A DNA stretch of 64,000 nucleotides from NCBI GenBank assembly GCA_009841225.1, contig VXMF01000009.1, forward strand, positions 124,001 to 188,000, written 5' to 3'. Source of the stretch: Terriglobia bacterium. GTDB taxonomy: Bacteria; Acidobacteriota; Terriglobia; Bryobacterales; UBA6623. The notes below the pieces were generated by a model that searched no databases, was not told the DNA's origin, and was given only the letters and a program-made list of their open reading frames with translations. This document shows, one piece after another, positions 31,517 to 40,221 of this stretch; positions within the stretch are counted from its first letter, which is position 1, and each line of letters opens with the position of its first letter. The position numbers and the translations under genes were made by a program.

Positions 31517-32815
31517 CTAGCCGCGGGTGACCGAGGCTAGCACGTCGAAGAACTCCGGAAACGACACCGCCGCCGCCGCCGCCCCCTCAAGGACCGACTC
31601 GCCGTCCGCCGCTAGCGCCCCTACGGCGAAGGCCATTGCAATACGGTGGTCGCCGCAGGAGTCGAGCTCCGCGGCGCGCAGCTTGCAGCCCCCCTGGATG
31701 TCCATGCCGCTTTCGTGCTCGGTGACCTCCACGCCCATCTGGCGCAGGTTCGCGGCCACGGTAGCGATTCGGTCCGTTTCCTTGACGCGCAGTTCGCCTG
31801 CATCCCGTATGCACAATCCGCGCTCGGATGCGGCTCCGAGCACGGCAAGCATGGGAATCTCGTCGATGACCGCGGCCGTGGTCTCCCCTGAAATCACCCC
31901 TCCCTCAAGCCTGCCTGTGCCACGTACTCGGAGCGTGCCGCTGGCCTCGCCGCCAGAGTCGGACTCGGGGTGGACTTCGATGTGGGCTCCCATGCGGCGA
32001 AGCACTCTCAGCACGGCCGAACGGGTCGGATTCAACCCGACGCCATCGATGAGCAGGTCCGAGTCCGGCAGCAGCAAGGCAGCTGCGAGAAAAAAGACTG
32101 CCGAAGAGAGATCACTCGGCACTCGCAGGGCGCATCCTGCCAGAGCGGGATAGCCTACTACCGATCTCGAACTTCCATCCACACGGAGGTCGGCCCCGAA
32201 CCGCAGGAGGGCGATCTCGGTGTGATCGCGCGTCTCCATCGGCTCTACAACTTCCGTCATGCCACGGGCGTAGAGGCCAGCAAGCAAGACGCAGCTCTTG
32301 ACCTGTGCGCTTGCAACAGGCAATTCGTAGCGAATGGGCTGCAGGGGCCGGCCCCGGATGACCAGCGGGGGAAACTGACCGCCGTCAGCCTCGATTTCAG
32401 CGCCCATCCTCCGGAGTGGCGTCATGATTCGCCGCATAGGGCGCTTGGACAGCGACTCGTCACCCTGGATTACGGACTCAAACGCCTGGCCGGCGAGGAT
32501 GCCGGACAGCATTCGGATCGTCGACCCGGAATTCCCGGCATCCAAAGGCGCTCGGGGCGCGCTCAAGCCTTGCAGCCCGCAGCCCTCGATCTCGACTCGG
32601 TTGCCTTCGCGCTCCCAACGCACGCCAAGCGAGCCCAGGCAAGCGAGCGTCGACGCGCAATCTGCGCCGGTCGAATAGTTGGTCAGTGTGCTGCGCCCGC
32701 GAGCCAGAGCCGCGAGCATCGCATAGCGGTGCGAAATCGACTTATCGCCCGGCAGCGAGAGCGTGCCGGCGATCCCCGAAACGGGGCGAATGGTTCGGGG
32801 CATTAGCGCTTCCAT
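31517..32815 (-). CDS. aroA: 3-phosphoshikimate 1-carboxyvinyltransferase (EPSP synthase)
   Basis: The enzyme condenses shikimate 3-phosphate with phosphoenolpyruvate in chorismate synthesis. The 432-residue protein has LSLPGDKSISHRYAML near the N-terminus, the LDAGNSGSTIRML motif near residue 92 and RVKETDRIA near 340. The start is ATG 32815, or ATG 32803 in the same frame, four residues later. It is divergent from the amidase gene, the two sharing an AT-rich control region. Confidence 0.96.
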   Translation of the reverse strand: MEALMPRTIRPVSGIAGTLSLPGDKSISHRYAMLAALARGRSTLTNYSTGADCASTLACLGSLGVRWEREGNRVEIEGCGLQGLSAPRAPLDAGNSGSTIRMLSGILAGQAFESVIQGDESLSKRPMRRIMTPLRRMGAEIEADGGQFPPLVIRGRPLQPIRYELPVASAQVKSCVLLAGLYARGMTEVVEPMETRDHTEIALLRFGADLRVDGSSRSVVGYPALAGCALRVPSDLSSAVFFLAAALLLPDSDLLIDGVGLNPTRSAVLRVLRRMGAHIEVHPESDSGGEASGTLRVRGTGRLEGGVISGETTAAVIDEIPMLAVLGAASERGLCIRDAGELRVKETDRIATVAANLRQMGVEVTEHESGMDIQGGCKLRAAELDSCGDHRIAMAFAVGALAADGESVLEGAAAAAVSFPEFFDVLASVTRG

Positions 32816-32901
32816 TATCCAAGGGACACATCGCCCGACCCGACGCGAATCCGCTGCGATGGAGAATCGATTCGATGCTGTTCAGCTACGACGGCACCAC
32901 T

Positions 32902-32920
32902 ACATTATTTGTGCTAATGT
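32902..32920. promoter_or_regulatory. AT-rich inverted repeat between aroA and the amidase gene
   Basis: ACATTA-TTTGTGC-TAATGT forms a perfect 6-bp inverted repeat, followed by TTTTTATGATACAG. It lies in the only clearly AT-rich patch of this divergent intergenic region and probably marks promoter or operator DNA; I cannot place -35/-10 pairs with confidence. Confidence 0.35.
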
Positions 32921-33015
32921 TTTTATGATACAGAGTGTGCCCCACGCCGGATCGCGATCGGCCGCCTAGGTCTAGGCGCACAATGACCCGGCGGGGGGAC
33001 CTGAGTGGCTTGCCA

Positions 33016-34743
33016 ATGATTCGACAGAATCGTTTCCGAGTGGCGCTAGCGCTGGGATTGGCTGCCTTGTTGAGTACGGTCGCGGCCGAATCCGCTTCCA
33101 AGCGGGACACCGCCGCCAAGCATTACCGCAAGGCTGCTGAGCTATACGAAGACCTGCAGAGCGTCCCCGCGCCCGAACTGGGCCTTCGCCAATACCAGTT
33201 AGTGGTCAACTCGCTGCGCAAGGTCCATCTCACCGATCCCTCCAGCGGGTATTGCGACGACTCCCTGCTGCGTCTGGCCGAGGTCTATCACAAGATGGCC
33301 GAGCGTTTCGGGGAGGACCAATACCGCGATCGTGCGATCGAGACGTATGTATTCCTAGCCAGGGAATACCCACACAGCAAGCACAGCCAGGCGGCCCGCG
33401 CGATGGCCGCCAAGCTAGGGGCGGGGCCAGAAACGTCTCCGGCACTCGCCAGCCAGCCACCCGATAGCGCTCCCCCTGCCCCGCTAGCGGCCGCTGGGAC
33501 TCCGGCGCTTTCCGACGAAGAACACGCTGCGGGCAAGGTCGTCGACACTTCCGGTTCTCGCTCTGCGAGACGCGTCGCTGCGATTTCAGGGATTCGCCAT
33601 CACAGCTACGCGGATGGTACTCGGGTGGTTCTGGAGATGGACGGCAAGGCCGCGCTCAAATACGACCGGCTCAAGCGGCCGGACCGACTCTACATCGATT
33701 TGTTTGGCAGTCGGCTGGCAGATTCACTAATCAAGGGCCGACAGCTCGAGATCAACGACAGGCTCCTGTCCAAGGCGCGGCTCGCCCAGAATCGCAACAA
33801 CAAATCGCGCATCGTCCTAGACTTGCGCACCGCGGTGTTGTTCGACGCCTTCTGGCTGGAGGGCCCCGTTCGGCTCGTCATCGATGTCCGGGCTGCGGGC
33901 ACTCCGCGGGCGCAACGGACCGTGCTCGCCCTCAGTCCGACGCAAGCGCAATCCCCCGCAGCGCCGCGCGCGGCAGACGCAACCGCGGCCGGAAGGCTCA
34001 GCCTGACTCGGGCGCTGGGGCTGAAGCTGGAAAGAGTCTTGATCGACGCTGGCCACGGAGGCCACGACACAGGATCGGTCGGCCAAGGCGGACTCCAAGA
34101 AAAGGAAGTCGTGCTCGACATCGCACTGCGCTTGGGCAGGCTGGTCGAAGAGCGCCTAGGTGCCGAGGTGATCCAGACTCGGACAGCGGATACATTCGTG
34201 CCGCTGGAAGAGCGGACCCAGATCGCCAACGAGCGCAAGGCCGACCTTATGATCTCGATCCACTGCAACTCAGCGCCAAGCAGCAGGGTCCGCGGCATCG
34301 AGACCTATTACCTCAACTTCACGTCCGACTCGTGGGAACTAGGAGTGGCGTCCTTCGAAAACGCGGCCGCCAGCCGGTCCATCCACGAGTTGGAAGACCT
34401 AGTCTCGAAGATCGCCCTTGAAGAGAAGATCGAGGAGTCCCGCGATTTCGCCACGAAAGTGCAGGATAATCTGCACAGCGGGATGTCGAAGCACTCTTCC
34501 AGCATCCGCAACCGAGGTATCCGTAAGGCCCCGTTTGTAGTCCTGATCGGAGCCGAGATGCCCGCCGTCCTAGCTGAGATCGGATTCATCAGCAATCGAT
34601 CTGACGAGGCCCTGCTGGGCAAGGCTTCTTTTCGCCAAGAGGTCGCCGAGTACCTCTATAGCGGGATCGCCGACTACGCCAGCAGCCTGGGAACCCTGAC
34701 TGTCACGCGCTCGCTGGCGGCCGGTTCTGCGCAGCGAGATTGA
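33016..34743 (+). CDS. N-acetylmuramoyl-L-alanine amidase with TPR-like and AMIN domains
   Basis: This zinc amidase cleaves the MurNAc-L-Ala bond during septal splitting and cell-wall turnover. The 575-residue protein has a signal peptide (VALALGLAALLSTVAA), two TPR-like helices (KHYRKAAELYEDLQ, RAIETYVFLAREYPHSKH) and a low-complexity linker. An AMIN localisation domain follows (about 175-285, VVLEMDGKAALKYDRL). The C-terminal Amidase_3 domain has VLIDAGHGGHD, SIHCNS and AEIGFISN with the zinc His/Glu/His ligands. ATG 33016 is taken because the signal peptide starts there; an in-frame ATG 32983 is possible. Its stop directly abuts the mutY stop. Confidence 0.92.
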   Translation: MIRQNRFRVALALGLAALLSTVAAESASKRDTAAKHYRKAAELYEDLQSVPAPELGLRQYQLVVNSLRKVHLTDPSSGYCDDSLLRLAEVYHKMAERFGEDQYRDRAIETYVFLAREYPHSKHSQAARAMAAKLGAGPETSPALASQPPDSAPPAPLAAAGTPALSDEEHAAGKVVDTSGSRSARRVAAISGIRHHSYADGTRVVLEMDGKAALKYDRLKRPDRLYIDLFGSRLADSLIKGRQLEINDRLLSKARLAQNRNNKSRIVLDLRTAVLFDAFWLEGPVRLVIDVRAAGTPRAQRTVLALSPTQAQSPAAPRAADATAAGRLSLTRALGLKLERVLIDAGHGGHDTGSVGQGGLQEKEVVLDIALRLGRLVEERLGAEVIQTRTADTFVPLEERTQIANERKADLMISIHCNSAPSSRVRGIETYYLNFTSDSWELGVASFENAAASRSIHELEDLVSKIALEEKIEESRDFATKVQDNLHSGMSKHSSSIRNRGIRKAPFVVLIGAEMPAVLAEIGFISNRSDEALLGKASFRQEVAEYLYSGIADYASSLGTLTVTRSLAAGSAQRD

Positions 34744-35823
34744 TCAGGCTGCCCCGGCCGCACCGCCGCAATCGGTTGACACACCGGAGTCTCGGGCCAC
34801 TCGCAGCGCCTTGCGACTGATGGTGGACAAGGGCAGCCCGGACATTTCGCGCACCGAGACCCAACGCTGGTCCTGCCTCAAGCTGACTTCGAACTCGGCC
34901 AGATAGACTCGCACGGCGTACCGGGTGTTCGTTATGGAATGCGCGAACGACCCCAACTCCTCGCCCTCGACGCAACCCGGAAACCCTAGTGCACACAGCG
35001 CCGAGGCGTCGCCGCTGGCCATGGGAAGCTCCCAGAATCCAGGCATGACCGAGGCATCCGAAGGACGCTGGCGCATCAGGACGCGCTGATCACGGATAGC
35101 CAAAGCAACTGACAAGTTGACTCTTTGCGGAACACTGCGCGCGCCCTTGACCGGCAGGTGAGGCGCGCTTCCAGCAGCCAGTCCGGAACACTCCGCACTC
35201 CAGGGACATCGCTCGCACCGTGGTGAGCGGGGAACGCAAACCACAGCGCCGAGCTCGATCAGGGCCTGCGTGAGGTCCCCTCGCGAACCGCGAGGTACGG
35301 CATCCATCAGATCCTGGGCCGCGCCCCCGAGGGCGCGCCGCGTGGCGCCTGCGGCGATGTCGCGACGCTCGTCGGCCATCCGTGACAGGACCCTCAGAGC
35401 GTTGCCGTCCAGGGCGGGTCGAGGCTCGTCGAAAGCGATGCTCGCAATGGCAGCTGCAGTGTAGTCGCCTATGCCAGGCAGTGCGCGCATTTCTGAATAG
35501 GAGCGCGGCCACTCACCGCGATGGTCGGAGACCACGCGCTTGCTCGCAACGTGGAGCATCCGGGCACGGCGGTAGTAGCCGAGCCCTGCCCAGCTCGCGA
35601 GCACGGCCTCTTCGCGCGCCTGGGCCAAGGAGGCCAATGTAGGATAGCGCCGGAGGAACGTCTCGTAGTGCGGGATGACTGCCTCGACGCGGGTCTGCTG
35701 TAGCATGACCTCCGAGACCCAGATCCGGTATGGATCCCGCGTCAGCCGCCACGGAAGGGCGCGGTGGTCGGCCCGGTACCACGCCAGAAGGCGGGCGGCT
35801 AGGAGGTCGGGCGCTGCCTTCAC
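34744..35823 (-). CDS. mutY: A/G-specific adenine DNA glycosylase MutY
   Basis: MutY removes adenine mispaired with 8-oxoguanine. The 359-residue protein has the catalytic Glu in WVSEVMLQQTRVEAVIP, the helix-hairpin-helix ALPGIGDYTAAAIAS and the catalytic Asp in PALDGNALRVLSR. The [4Fe-4S] cluster motif is C-x6-C-x2-C-x5-C (CVPRSPRCERCPWSAEC). The C-terminal Nudix-like 8-oxoG recognition domain follows. The start is GTG 35823; this GTG overlaps the TGA of the upstream sdhB-like remnant (GTGA) and has AAGGG as Shine-Dalgarno within that remnant. Confidence 0.95.
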   Translation of the reverse strand: MKAAPDLLAARLLAWYRADHRALPWRLTRDPYRIWVSEVMLQQTRVEAVIPHYETFLRRYPTLASLAQAREEAVLASWAGLGYYRRARMLHVASKRVVSDHRGEWPRSYSEMRALPGIGDYTAAAIASIAFDEPRPALDGNALRVLSRMADERRDIAAGATRRALGGAAQDLMDAVPRGSRGDLTQALIELGAVVCVPRSPRCERCPWSAECSGLAAGSAPHLPVKGARSVPQRVNLSVALAIRDQRVLMRQRPSDASVMPGFWELPMASGDASALCALGFPGCVEGEELGSFAHSITNTRYAVRVYLAEFEVSLRQDQRWVSVREMSGLPLSTISRKALRVARDSGVSTDCGGAAGAA

Positions 35824-36002
35824 GCGCCCTTCAGCGCAGCGCGGAAGTAGTCGGCGCTCATCTCGGAGCTAAAGTCCACGCTGATTTCCCTGGGACATGC
35901 AGCTTCGCAGTCCGAGGTGTTGGTGCATTCGCCGGACCCCTCGGCGTCCATTTCGTGGACCATCGTCCGAGCTCCAGGTGCTTCGCCTCGTGCGGGCCCG
36001 TG
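35820..36002 (-). pseudogene. C-terminal remnant of an sdhB/frdB-type iron-sulfur subunit
   Basis: About 60 codons translate to a C-terminus matching the second ferredoxin domain of type-B succinate dehydrogenase/fumarate reductase iron-sulfur subunits. The core is MDAEGSGECTNTSDCEAACP and then REIS, where functional relatives read MDAEGFGNCTNTxxCEAxCPKEIS. The rest of the gene is missing: upstream lie a hairpin terminator and unrelated sequence, although the frame itself stays open to 36116. The Sdh1-type sdhB at 36813 has a different C-terminus (CCTNVCPEHITI), so this came from a second enzyme. Its last codons supply the ribosome site and stop-start overlap of mutY. Confidence 0.7.
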
Positions 36003-36022
36003 CGTTAGCCAGAAAACACACT

Positions 36023-36050
36023 GCGCGGGGGATATATACAACCCCCGCGC
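36023..36050 (-). terminator. Rho-independent-like terminator of the small secreted-protein gene
   Basis: A perfect 9-bp stem GCGCGGGGG/CCCCCGCGC with a 10-nt AT-rich loop is followed on the minus strand by GTGTGTTTTCTGG. It lies about 90 nt past the stop codon at 36138 and would separate that gene from mutY. Confidence 0.7.
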
Positions 36051-36137
36051 AGGCTTCCGGCCACAGCAGCGACCGGAGACTTGGTTGATTGGACGAGCGG
36101 CTGCTCCGACCGGCAAGACCGGCCGGCGTGCAACGCT

Positions 36138-36449
36138 CTAGCTCGGCATCGTGACCTTGTCGATCGACGTGACCTTCATGCCCTCGACCTTGCCCTCGAC
36201 CATGACTTTGTGTCCGGCGTGGTCCTTGAGCTTGGCCGAGTCGGCGACCTGGTAGATCTTGCCATCCTCGGTCACTAGCACGATGGTCGCTCCGCCACCG
36301 ATACAACCGGCGGCGCACTTGGCGTGGGCCTCTCCGTGCTTGCCCTGATTCGCGCACTTCTCGTCCGTCACGTAGCCCGTGACAGAGCCTGCGAAGCATA
36401 GCGACGCGACAAGCAGTGTCAGCGCCAACAGAGTGATGAGTCTTTTCAT
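36138..36449 (-). CDS. Small secreted Cys-containing protein, paralog of 40427-40729
   Basis: The 103-residue protein has a clean signal peptide (MKRLITLLALTLLVASLCFA, cleavage after Ala20) followed by GSVTGYVTDEKCANQG. Three cysteines stand in the mature part as C32 plus CAAGC (C45, C49), and a beta-rich stretch reads GKIYQVADSAKL...VMVEGKVEGMKVTSI. A second copy with the same first ten residues and the same Cys pattern lies at 40427-40729. Acidobacteria encode many such small periplasmic proteins (DUF5818-like), of unknown function. The start has AGAAGGGA nine bases upstream, and a strong promoter precedes it. Confidence 0.82.
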   Translation of the reverse strand: MKRLITLLALTLLVASLCFAGSVTGYVTDEKCANQGKHGEAHAKCAAGCIGGGATIVLVTEDGKIYQVADSAKLKDHAGHKVMVEGKVEGMKVTSIDKVTMPS

Positions 36450-36493
36450 TTCGCTTTTCCCTTCTTGCAGCCGATTCGCGACCACAAGCCGGT

Positions 36494-36522
36494 AGTATAG
36501 CCCGGCCCGCCATATGTGTCAA
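36494..36522 (-). promoter_or_regulatory. Near-perfect sigma-70 promoter of the small secreted-protein gene
   Basis: On the minus strand TTGACA (36517-36522) and TATACT (36494-36499) are separated by exactly 17 nt, about 45 nt before the ATG. It is the best promoter match in the window and implies strong constitutive expression. Confidence 0.85.
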
Positions 36523-36812
36523 GCACAAATTTGGCGCAGGGTCGAGTCGCCCGAGGGAGTCTCAGCCTCGGCCGTTCTTCGGTCCCTCGAGATCCAACGA
36601 GCGTGGGTCGTAGTAGACGTTCGGCGAGAGTGTCCCGGCCAATCGCGGCGCTAGAAGCGACTCGCGAAGTTCTGCACGAGATTACTGGCCTTCGTGGTGA
36701 AACGCCTGCCTCGCTCGATGTTCCGAAGCAGCGTCACGTGCAACCTTGGATCGCTGCCCGATCGCCTCGCGAGGTTGCCAAACCGTTCGAGGCCGGCGAA
36801 GAAAGCAGAGTC
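36523..36812. other. Non-coding gap between sdhB and the small secreted-protein promoter
   Basis: The 363-nt interval 36450-36812 contains the promoter above and the leader. I see no gene, RNA structure or terminator in the remainder; open frames crossing it are antisense continuations of sdhB. Confidence 0.5.
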
Positions 36813-37553
36813 CTACTTCCGGAACACCCGGAAGATCTTCCGCAGCGGGTCGTAGAACTCATCGACCACGCGCTCCTTGAGCGGAATGATCGCATTGTCG
36901 GTGATCGTGATGTGTTCCGGGCAGACATTCGTGCAGCACTTGGTGATGTTGCAGTACCCGATGCCGTCGGCCTCCCGGAGTTGGCCCACACGGTCTTCGC
37001 TGTCCAAGGGGTGCATTTCAAGCGCGGCCGCATGCACCAAGAAGCGCGGCCCGATGAAGCGGTCGTGGAAGTGATGCTCGCGAAGGACATGGCACACGTC
37101 CTGGCAGAGAAAGCACTCGATGCACTTGCGGAATTCCTGCACGCGATCGACATCGCGCTGCAGCACGCGCCACGACCCGTCCTCGGCATCCGGCGGCCTC
37201 GGGGAGAACGGCTTGAGCTGCTTCTTCACCTCGAAGTTCCAGCTGACATCGCACACCAAGTCCTTGACCACCGGGAAGGTCTGCATGGGCTCGATCTTGA
37301 CGGGCTTGTCCAAGGGGACCTGGCTCAGGCGCGCCATGCACATCAGCCGCGGGGAACCGTTGATTTCCGCTGAACAAGACCCACACTTGCCGGCCTTGCA
37401 GTTCCAGCGGACAGCCAGGTCGTTGGCCTGTTCCGCTTGGATCTTGTGCACGGCATCGAGGACGACCATGCCCTCGGAAATCTCGCAGTCGTAGTCCTGA
37501 AAGCTCCCCGAGCCGGCCTTGCCCCGCCAAATCCGGAATGTCGCCGTTGGCAT
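36813..37553 (-). CDS. sdhB: Succinate dehydrogenase iron-sulfur subunit (Sdh1-like)
   Basis: The subunit passes electrons from FAD to quinone. The 246-residue protein has the [2Fe-2S] motif CKAGKCGSCSAEING near residue 50 and the later cluster motifs CIECFLCQDVC near 145 and CCTNVCPEHITI near 220. Its closest family is the Sdh1 type of mycobacteria rather than the E. coli or Bacteroidetes forms. ATG 37553 is chosen (MPTATFRIW); the upstream in-frame start would add five residues. It lies 11 nt after sdhA and closes the sdhCAB operon. Confidence 0.95.
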   Translation of the reverse strand: MPTATFRIWRGKAGSGSFQDYDCEISEGMVVLDAVHKIQAEQANDLAVRWNCKAGKCGSCSAEINGSPRLMCMARLSQVPLDKPVKIEPMQTFPVVKDLVCDVSWNFEVKKQLKPFSPRPPDAEDGSWRVLQRDVDRVQEFRKCIECFLCQDVCHVLREHHFHDRFIGPRFLVHAAALEMHPLDSEDRVGQLREADGIGYCNITKCCTNVCPEHITITDNAIIPLKERVVDEFYDPLRKIFRVFRK

Positions 37554-37564
37554 ATCTGCCCTCC

Positions 37565-39385
37565 TCACTTCCTTGCGTCAATGATCCGCTGCAGTTCCTC
37601 GGGGATGTCCGGGATCGGCTCCCATGAAACCTCAAGATCGCCGTCCGGGTTCTTGCAAATCACGACGCTCAGCTTTCCGAGTCTCTCGTCCTTGTCAGGG
37701 TAGTCGAGGCGTGTGTGCGCACCGCGACTCTCCCTCCGTGCCAGAGCCGATCGTGCGATCGCTTCTGAATAGGCCAGTAGATTCCGCAGGTCCAGCGCAG
37801 TGTGCCAGCCCGGGTTGTACTCGCGGTTGCCGCCAACGGCGACCCGCTCCGCTCGCTCCCGCAAGCGGCCGATGGCCTCCACTGCTGCCTGCATGTCAGG
37901 CTCGTTGCGGACGATTCCCACCTGGTCCTGCATCATCTGCTGCAGGTCCTGCTGAATCTCGTACGGGTTCTCGGCACTGTCCGCGTCGACGCCGCGGTCG
38001 AACGGCTCAAGCGCTGCACGCGCGACACGGGCAGCGTGATCTTGCGAAATCTCGCCGGCCGCGTTCTCCTGGGCGAAGCGAGCAGCGTACTCGCCGGCGC
38101 GCTTGCCGAATACGAGCAGGTCGGAGAGGGAGTTGCCACCCAAGCGATTGGCCCCGTGCAGGCCCGCAGCGCACTCTCCTGCTGCGAACAGCCCGGGAAC
38201 GTCCGTCATTTGCGAGTCCGCGTCGACGCGCACACCGCCCATCACGTAGTGAGTGGTCGGGCCGACCTCCATCGGCTCCTCGGTGATGTCGATGTCGGCG
38301 AGCTCTTTGAACTGATGGTACATGCTGGGCAGCTTGCGCTTGATGTGTTCCGCAGCATTGGGAAGCCTCTCCTTGATCCAGGCGATGTCTAGGAACACAC
38401 CGCCATGAGGGCTTCCCCTGCCTTCCTTGACTTCCCGCACGATGCAGCGCGCCACGTGGTCGCGGGTCAGCAATTCCGGGGGCCGCCGCGCATCCTTGTC
38501 GCCTTGGGTGTACCGCCAACCCTCCTCCTCGTTGTCGGCCGTCTGGTTGCGGTATGCAGGCGGGATGTCGCCAAACATGAAACGCTCGCCCTGCGAGTTC
38601 CGCAAGACGCCGCCCTCGCCCCGCACTCCCTCGGTCACCAAGATGCCCGCGACGCTCGGGGGCCAGACCATGCCCGTCGGGTGGAACTGGACGAATTCCA
38701 TATCGATCAGCGCAGCTCCCGCGCGGTAGGCCAGAGCATGGCCGTCCCCCGTGTATTCCCAGCTGTTGCTGGTGATGCGGTACGCCTTGCCGATGCCGCC
38801 GGTCGCCAGCACGACGGCCTTGGCGCGAAACACCTTGAAGGTGCCGCGATCCCGGTCGAACGCAAATGCGCCGACCACGCGCTCCCCGTCTGTCAGGATC
38901 TCGATCACGGCGCATTCCATGTGCACGTCGATCTCCTGGTGGACGGCGTAGTCCTGGAGCGTGCGGATCATCTCCAGGCCGGTTCTGTCGCCTACGTGCG
39001 CGAGCCGCGGGTAGGCGTGCCCGCCGAAATTGCGCTGCAGAATGCGCCCGTCGGGCGAGCGGTCAAAGACCGCCCCCCATGCTTCGAGTTCGCGAACCCG
39101 CGCGGGAGCCTCCTTGGCATGCAGCTCTGCCATCCGGCAGTTGTTCAGGTACTGCCCCCCGCGCATCGTGTCGGCGAAGTGCACTTCCCAGTTGTCACGG
39201 TCATCGACGTTCGACAACGCGGCGGCTACGCCCCCCTCGGCCATCACCGTGTGCGCCTTGCCGAGAAGGGACTTGCAGACGAGACCGACCGAAGCACCCA
39301 TAGCCCGGGCTTCGATCGCCGCTCGCAGGCCTGCCCCGCCGGCGCCGATGACAAGAACGTCGTACTGAATCGGCTGTTCGATCAC
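37565..39385 (-). CDS. sdhA: Succinate dehydrogenase flavoprotein subunit (Sdh1-like)
   Basis: The flavoprotein oxidises succinate to fumarate. The 606-residue protein has the FAD-binding VLVIGAGGAGLRAAIEA, the His for covalent FAD in KAHTVMAEGG near residue 45, and the active-site region FHPTGMVWPPSVAGILVTEG. HGANRLGGNSLSDLLVFG follows near 410. The closest match I recall is mycobacterial SdhA of the Sdh1 operon (Rv0248c). It begins with GTG 39385, sharing one base with the sdhC TAG. Confidence 0.96.
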   Translation of the reverse strand: MIEQPIQYDVLVIGAGGAGLRAAIEARAMGASVGLVCKSLLGKAHTVMAEGGVAAALSNVDDRDNWEVHFADTMRGGQYLNNCRMAELHAKEAPARVRELEAWGAVFDRSPDGRILQRNFGGHAYPRLAHVGDRTGLEMIRTLQDYAVHQEIDVHMECAVIEILTDGERVVGAFAFDRDRGTFKVFRAKAVVLATGGIGKAYRITSNSWEYTGDGHALAYRAGAALIDMEFVQFHPTGMVWPPSVAGILVTEGVRGEGGVLRNSQGERFMFGDIPPAYRNQTADNEEEGWRYTQGDKDARRPPELLTRDHVARCIVREVKEGRGSPHGGVFLDIAWIKERLPNAAEHIKRKLPSMYHQFKELADIDITEEPMEVGPTTHYVMGGVRVDADSQMTDVPGLFAAGECAAGLHGANRLGGNSLSDLLVFGKRAGEYAARFAQENAAGEISQDHAARVARAALEPFDRGVDADSAENPYEIQQDLQQMMQDQVGIVRNEPDMQAAVEAIGRLRERAERVAVGGNREYNPGWHTALDLRNLLAYSEAIARSALARRESRGAHTRLDYPDKDERLGKLSVVICKNPDGDLEVSWEPIPDIPEELQRIIDARK

Positions 39386-40188
39386 TACAGGATTCTCCAG
39401 TCAGTCCATACGCCCATGGAGCAGAGGCGGATGTAGAGATCGGAGAATCCGACCGAGAACAGGCTGAACCAAGCCCAGCGCATGTGCTGGCGGTTCAGGC
39501 AGCTTACGCAATCGTAGGTCTTTCCCAGCGCGGGCGACCCGGAAAGCACGTCCCTGCGTCCTCCCAACAAGTGGCGCAGGGAATGGCAGCCGAATGCGTA
39601 GCAGGAAAGCAGCGCCACGTTGACGATCAGCACGATGCTGCCCACGCCCACCCCGAACGCGACCGAGCCTGTGGTCGGATCGGCAAACCACAGCGCCTTC
39701 CAAGCGTCATAGGAAAGCATGACGATGAATCCGAGCGCTATGTAAAGGAAGTAGCGATGCACGTTCTGGATGATCAGAGGGAACGAACGCTCGCCCCGGT
39801 AGCCGGATCGCGGTTCCCCCACGGCGCAGGACGGCGGATCGGCCCAGAAGGCCTTGTAATAGGCACCGCGGTAGTAATAGCAGGTCATGCGAAATCCCAG
39901 CGGGGCCCAGAGAATCAGGAATGCCGGCGAGAACGGCAACCACAGCGGCCACCAGCCGGGCTTGGGTCCGAACCAGCTATGCTCGCTCGACCCGAAGATC
40001 TCCGGCGAGTAGAACGGCGAGAGGTACGGCCCGGCCGTGTAGTGCTCCGCCTGGAAGATCGCCCAAGTGGTATAGACGATGAACGTGGAGAACCCGAGGA
40101 ATATCGCCAGCGGTTGCACCCACCAAGCGTCCGGCCGCGAGGATTGGCCGAATCCACGCTTGCCAAGGGGAACATCAATGGTCGCCAT
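39385..40188 (-). CDS. sdhC: Succinate dehydrogenase membrane subunit (Sdh1 type)
   Basis: The 267-residue membrane protein anchors SdhAB and carries the quinone site. Hydrophobic segments occur near residues 25-45, 83-105, 145-162, 176-200 and 238-256. It is much longer than E. coli SdhC or SdhD and resembles the single membrane subunit of mycobacterial Sdh1 (Rv0249c type). The C-terminal half has a Cys/His cluster: CYAFGCHSLRH (C196, C201, H202, H206), DCVSC (C227, C230) and H235. ATG 40188 begins the conserved part; the open frame upstream to 40269 crosses the promoter. Confidence 0.9.
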   Translation of the reverse strand: MATIDVPLGKRGFGQSSRPDAWWVQPLAIFLGFSTFIVYTTWAIFQAEHYTAGPYLSPFYSPEIFGSSEHSWFGPKPGWWPLWLPFSPAFLILWAPLGFRMTCYYYRGAYYKAFWADPPSCAVGEPRSGYRGERSFPLIIQNVHRYFLYIALGFIVMLSYDAWKALWFADPTTGSVAFGVGVGSIVLIVNVALLSCYAFGCHSLRHLLGGRRDVLSGSPALGKTYDCVSCLNRQHMRWAWFSLFSVGFSDLYIRLCSMGVWTDWRIL

Positions 40189-40221
40189 GGTCTCTTCAGT
40201 CTGCCCCAGACAGAATTTAGA

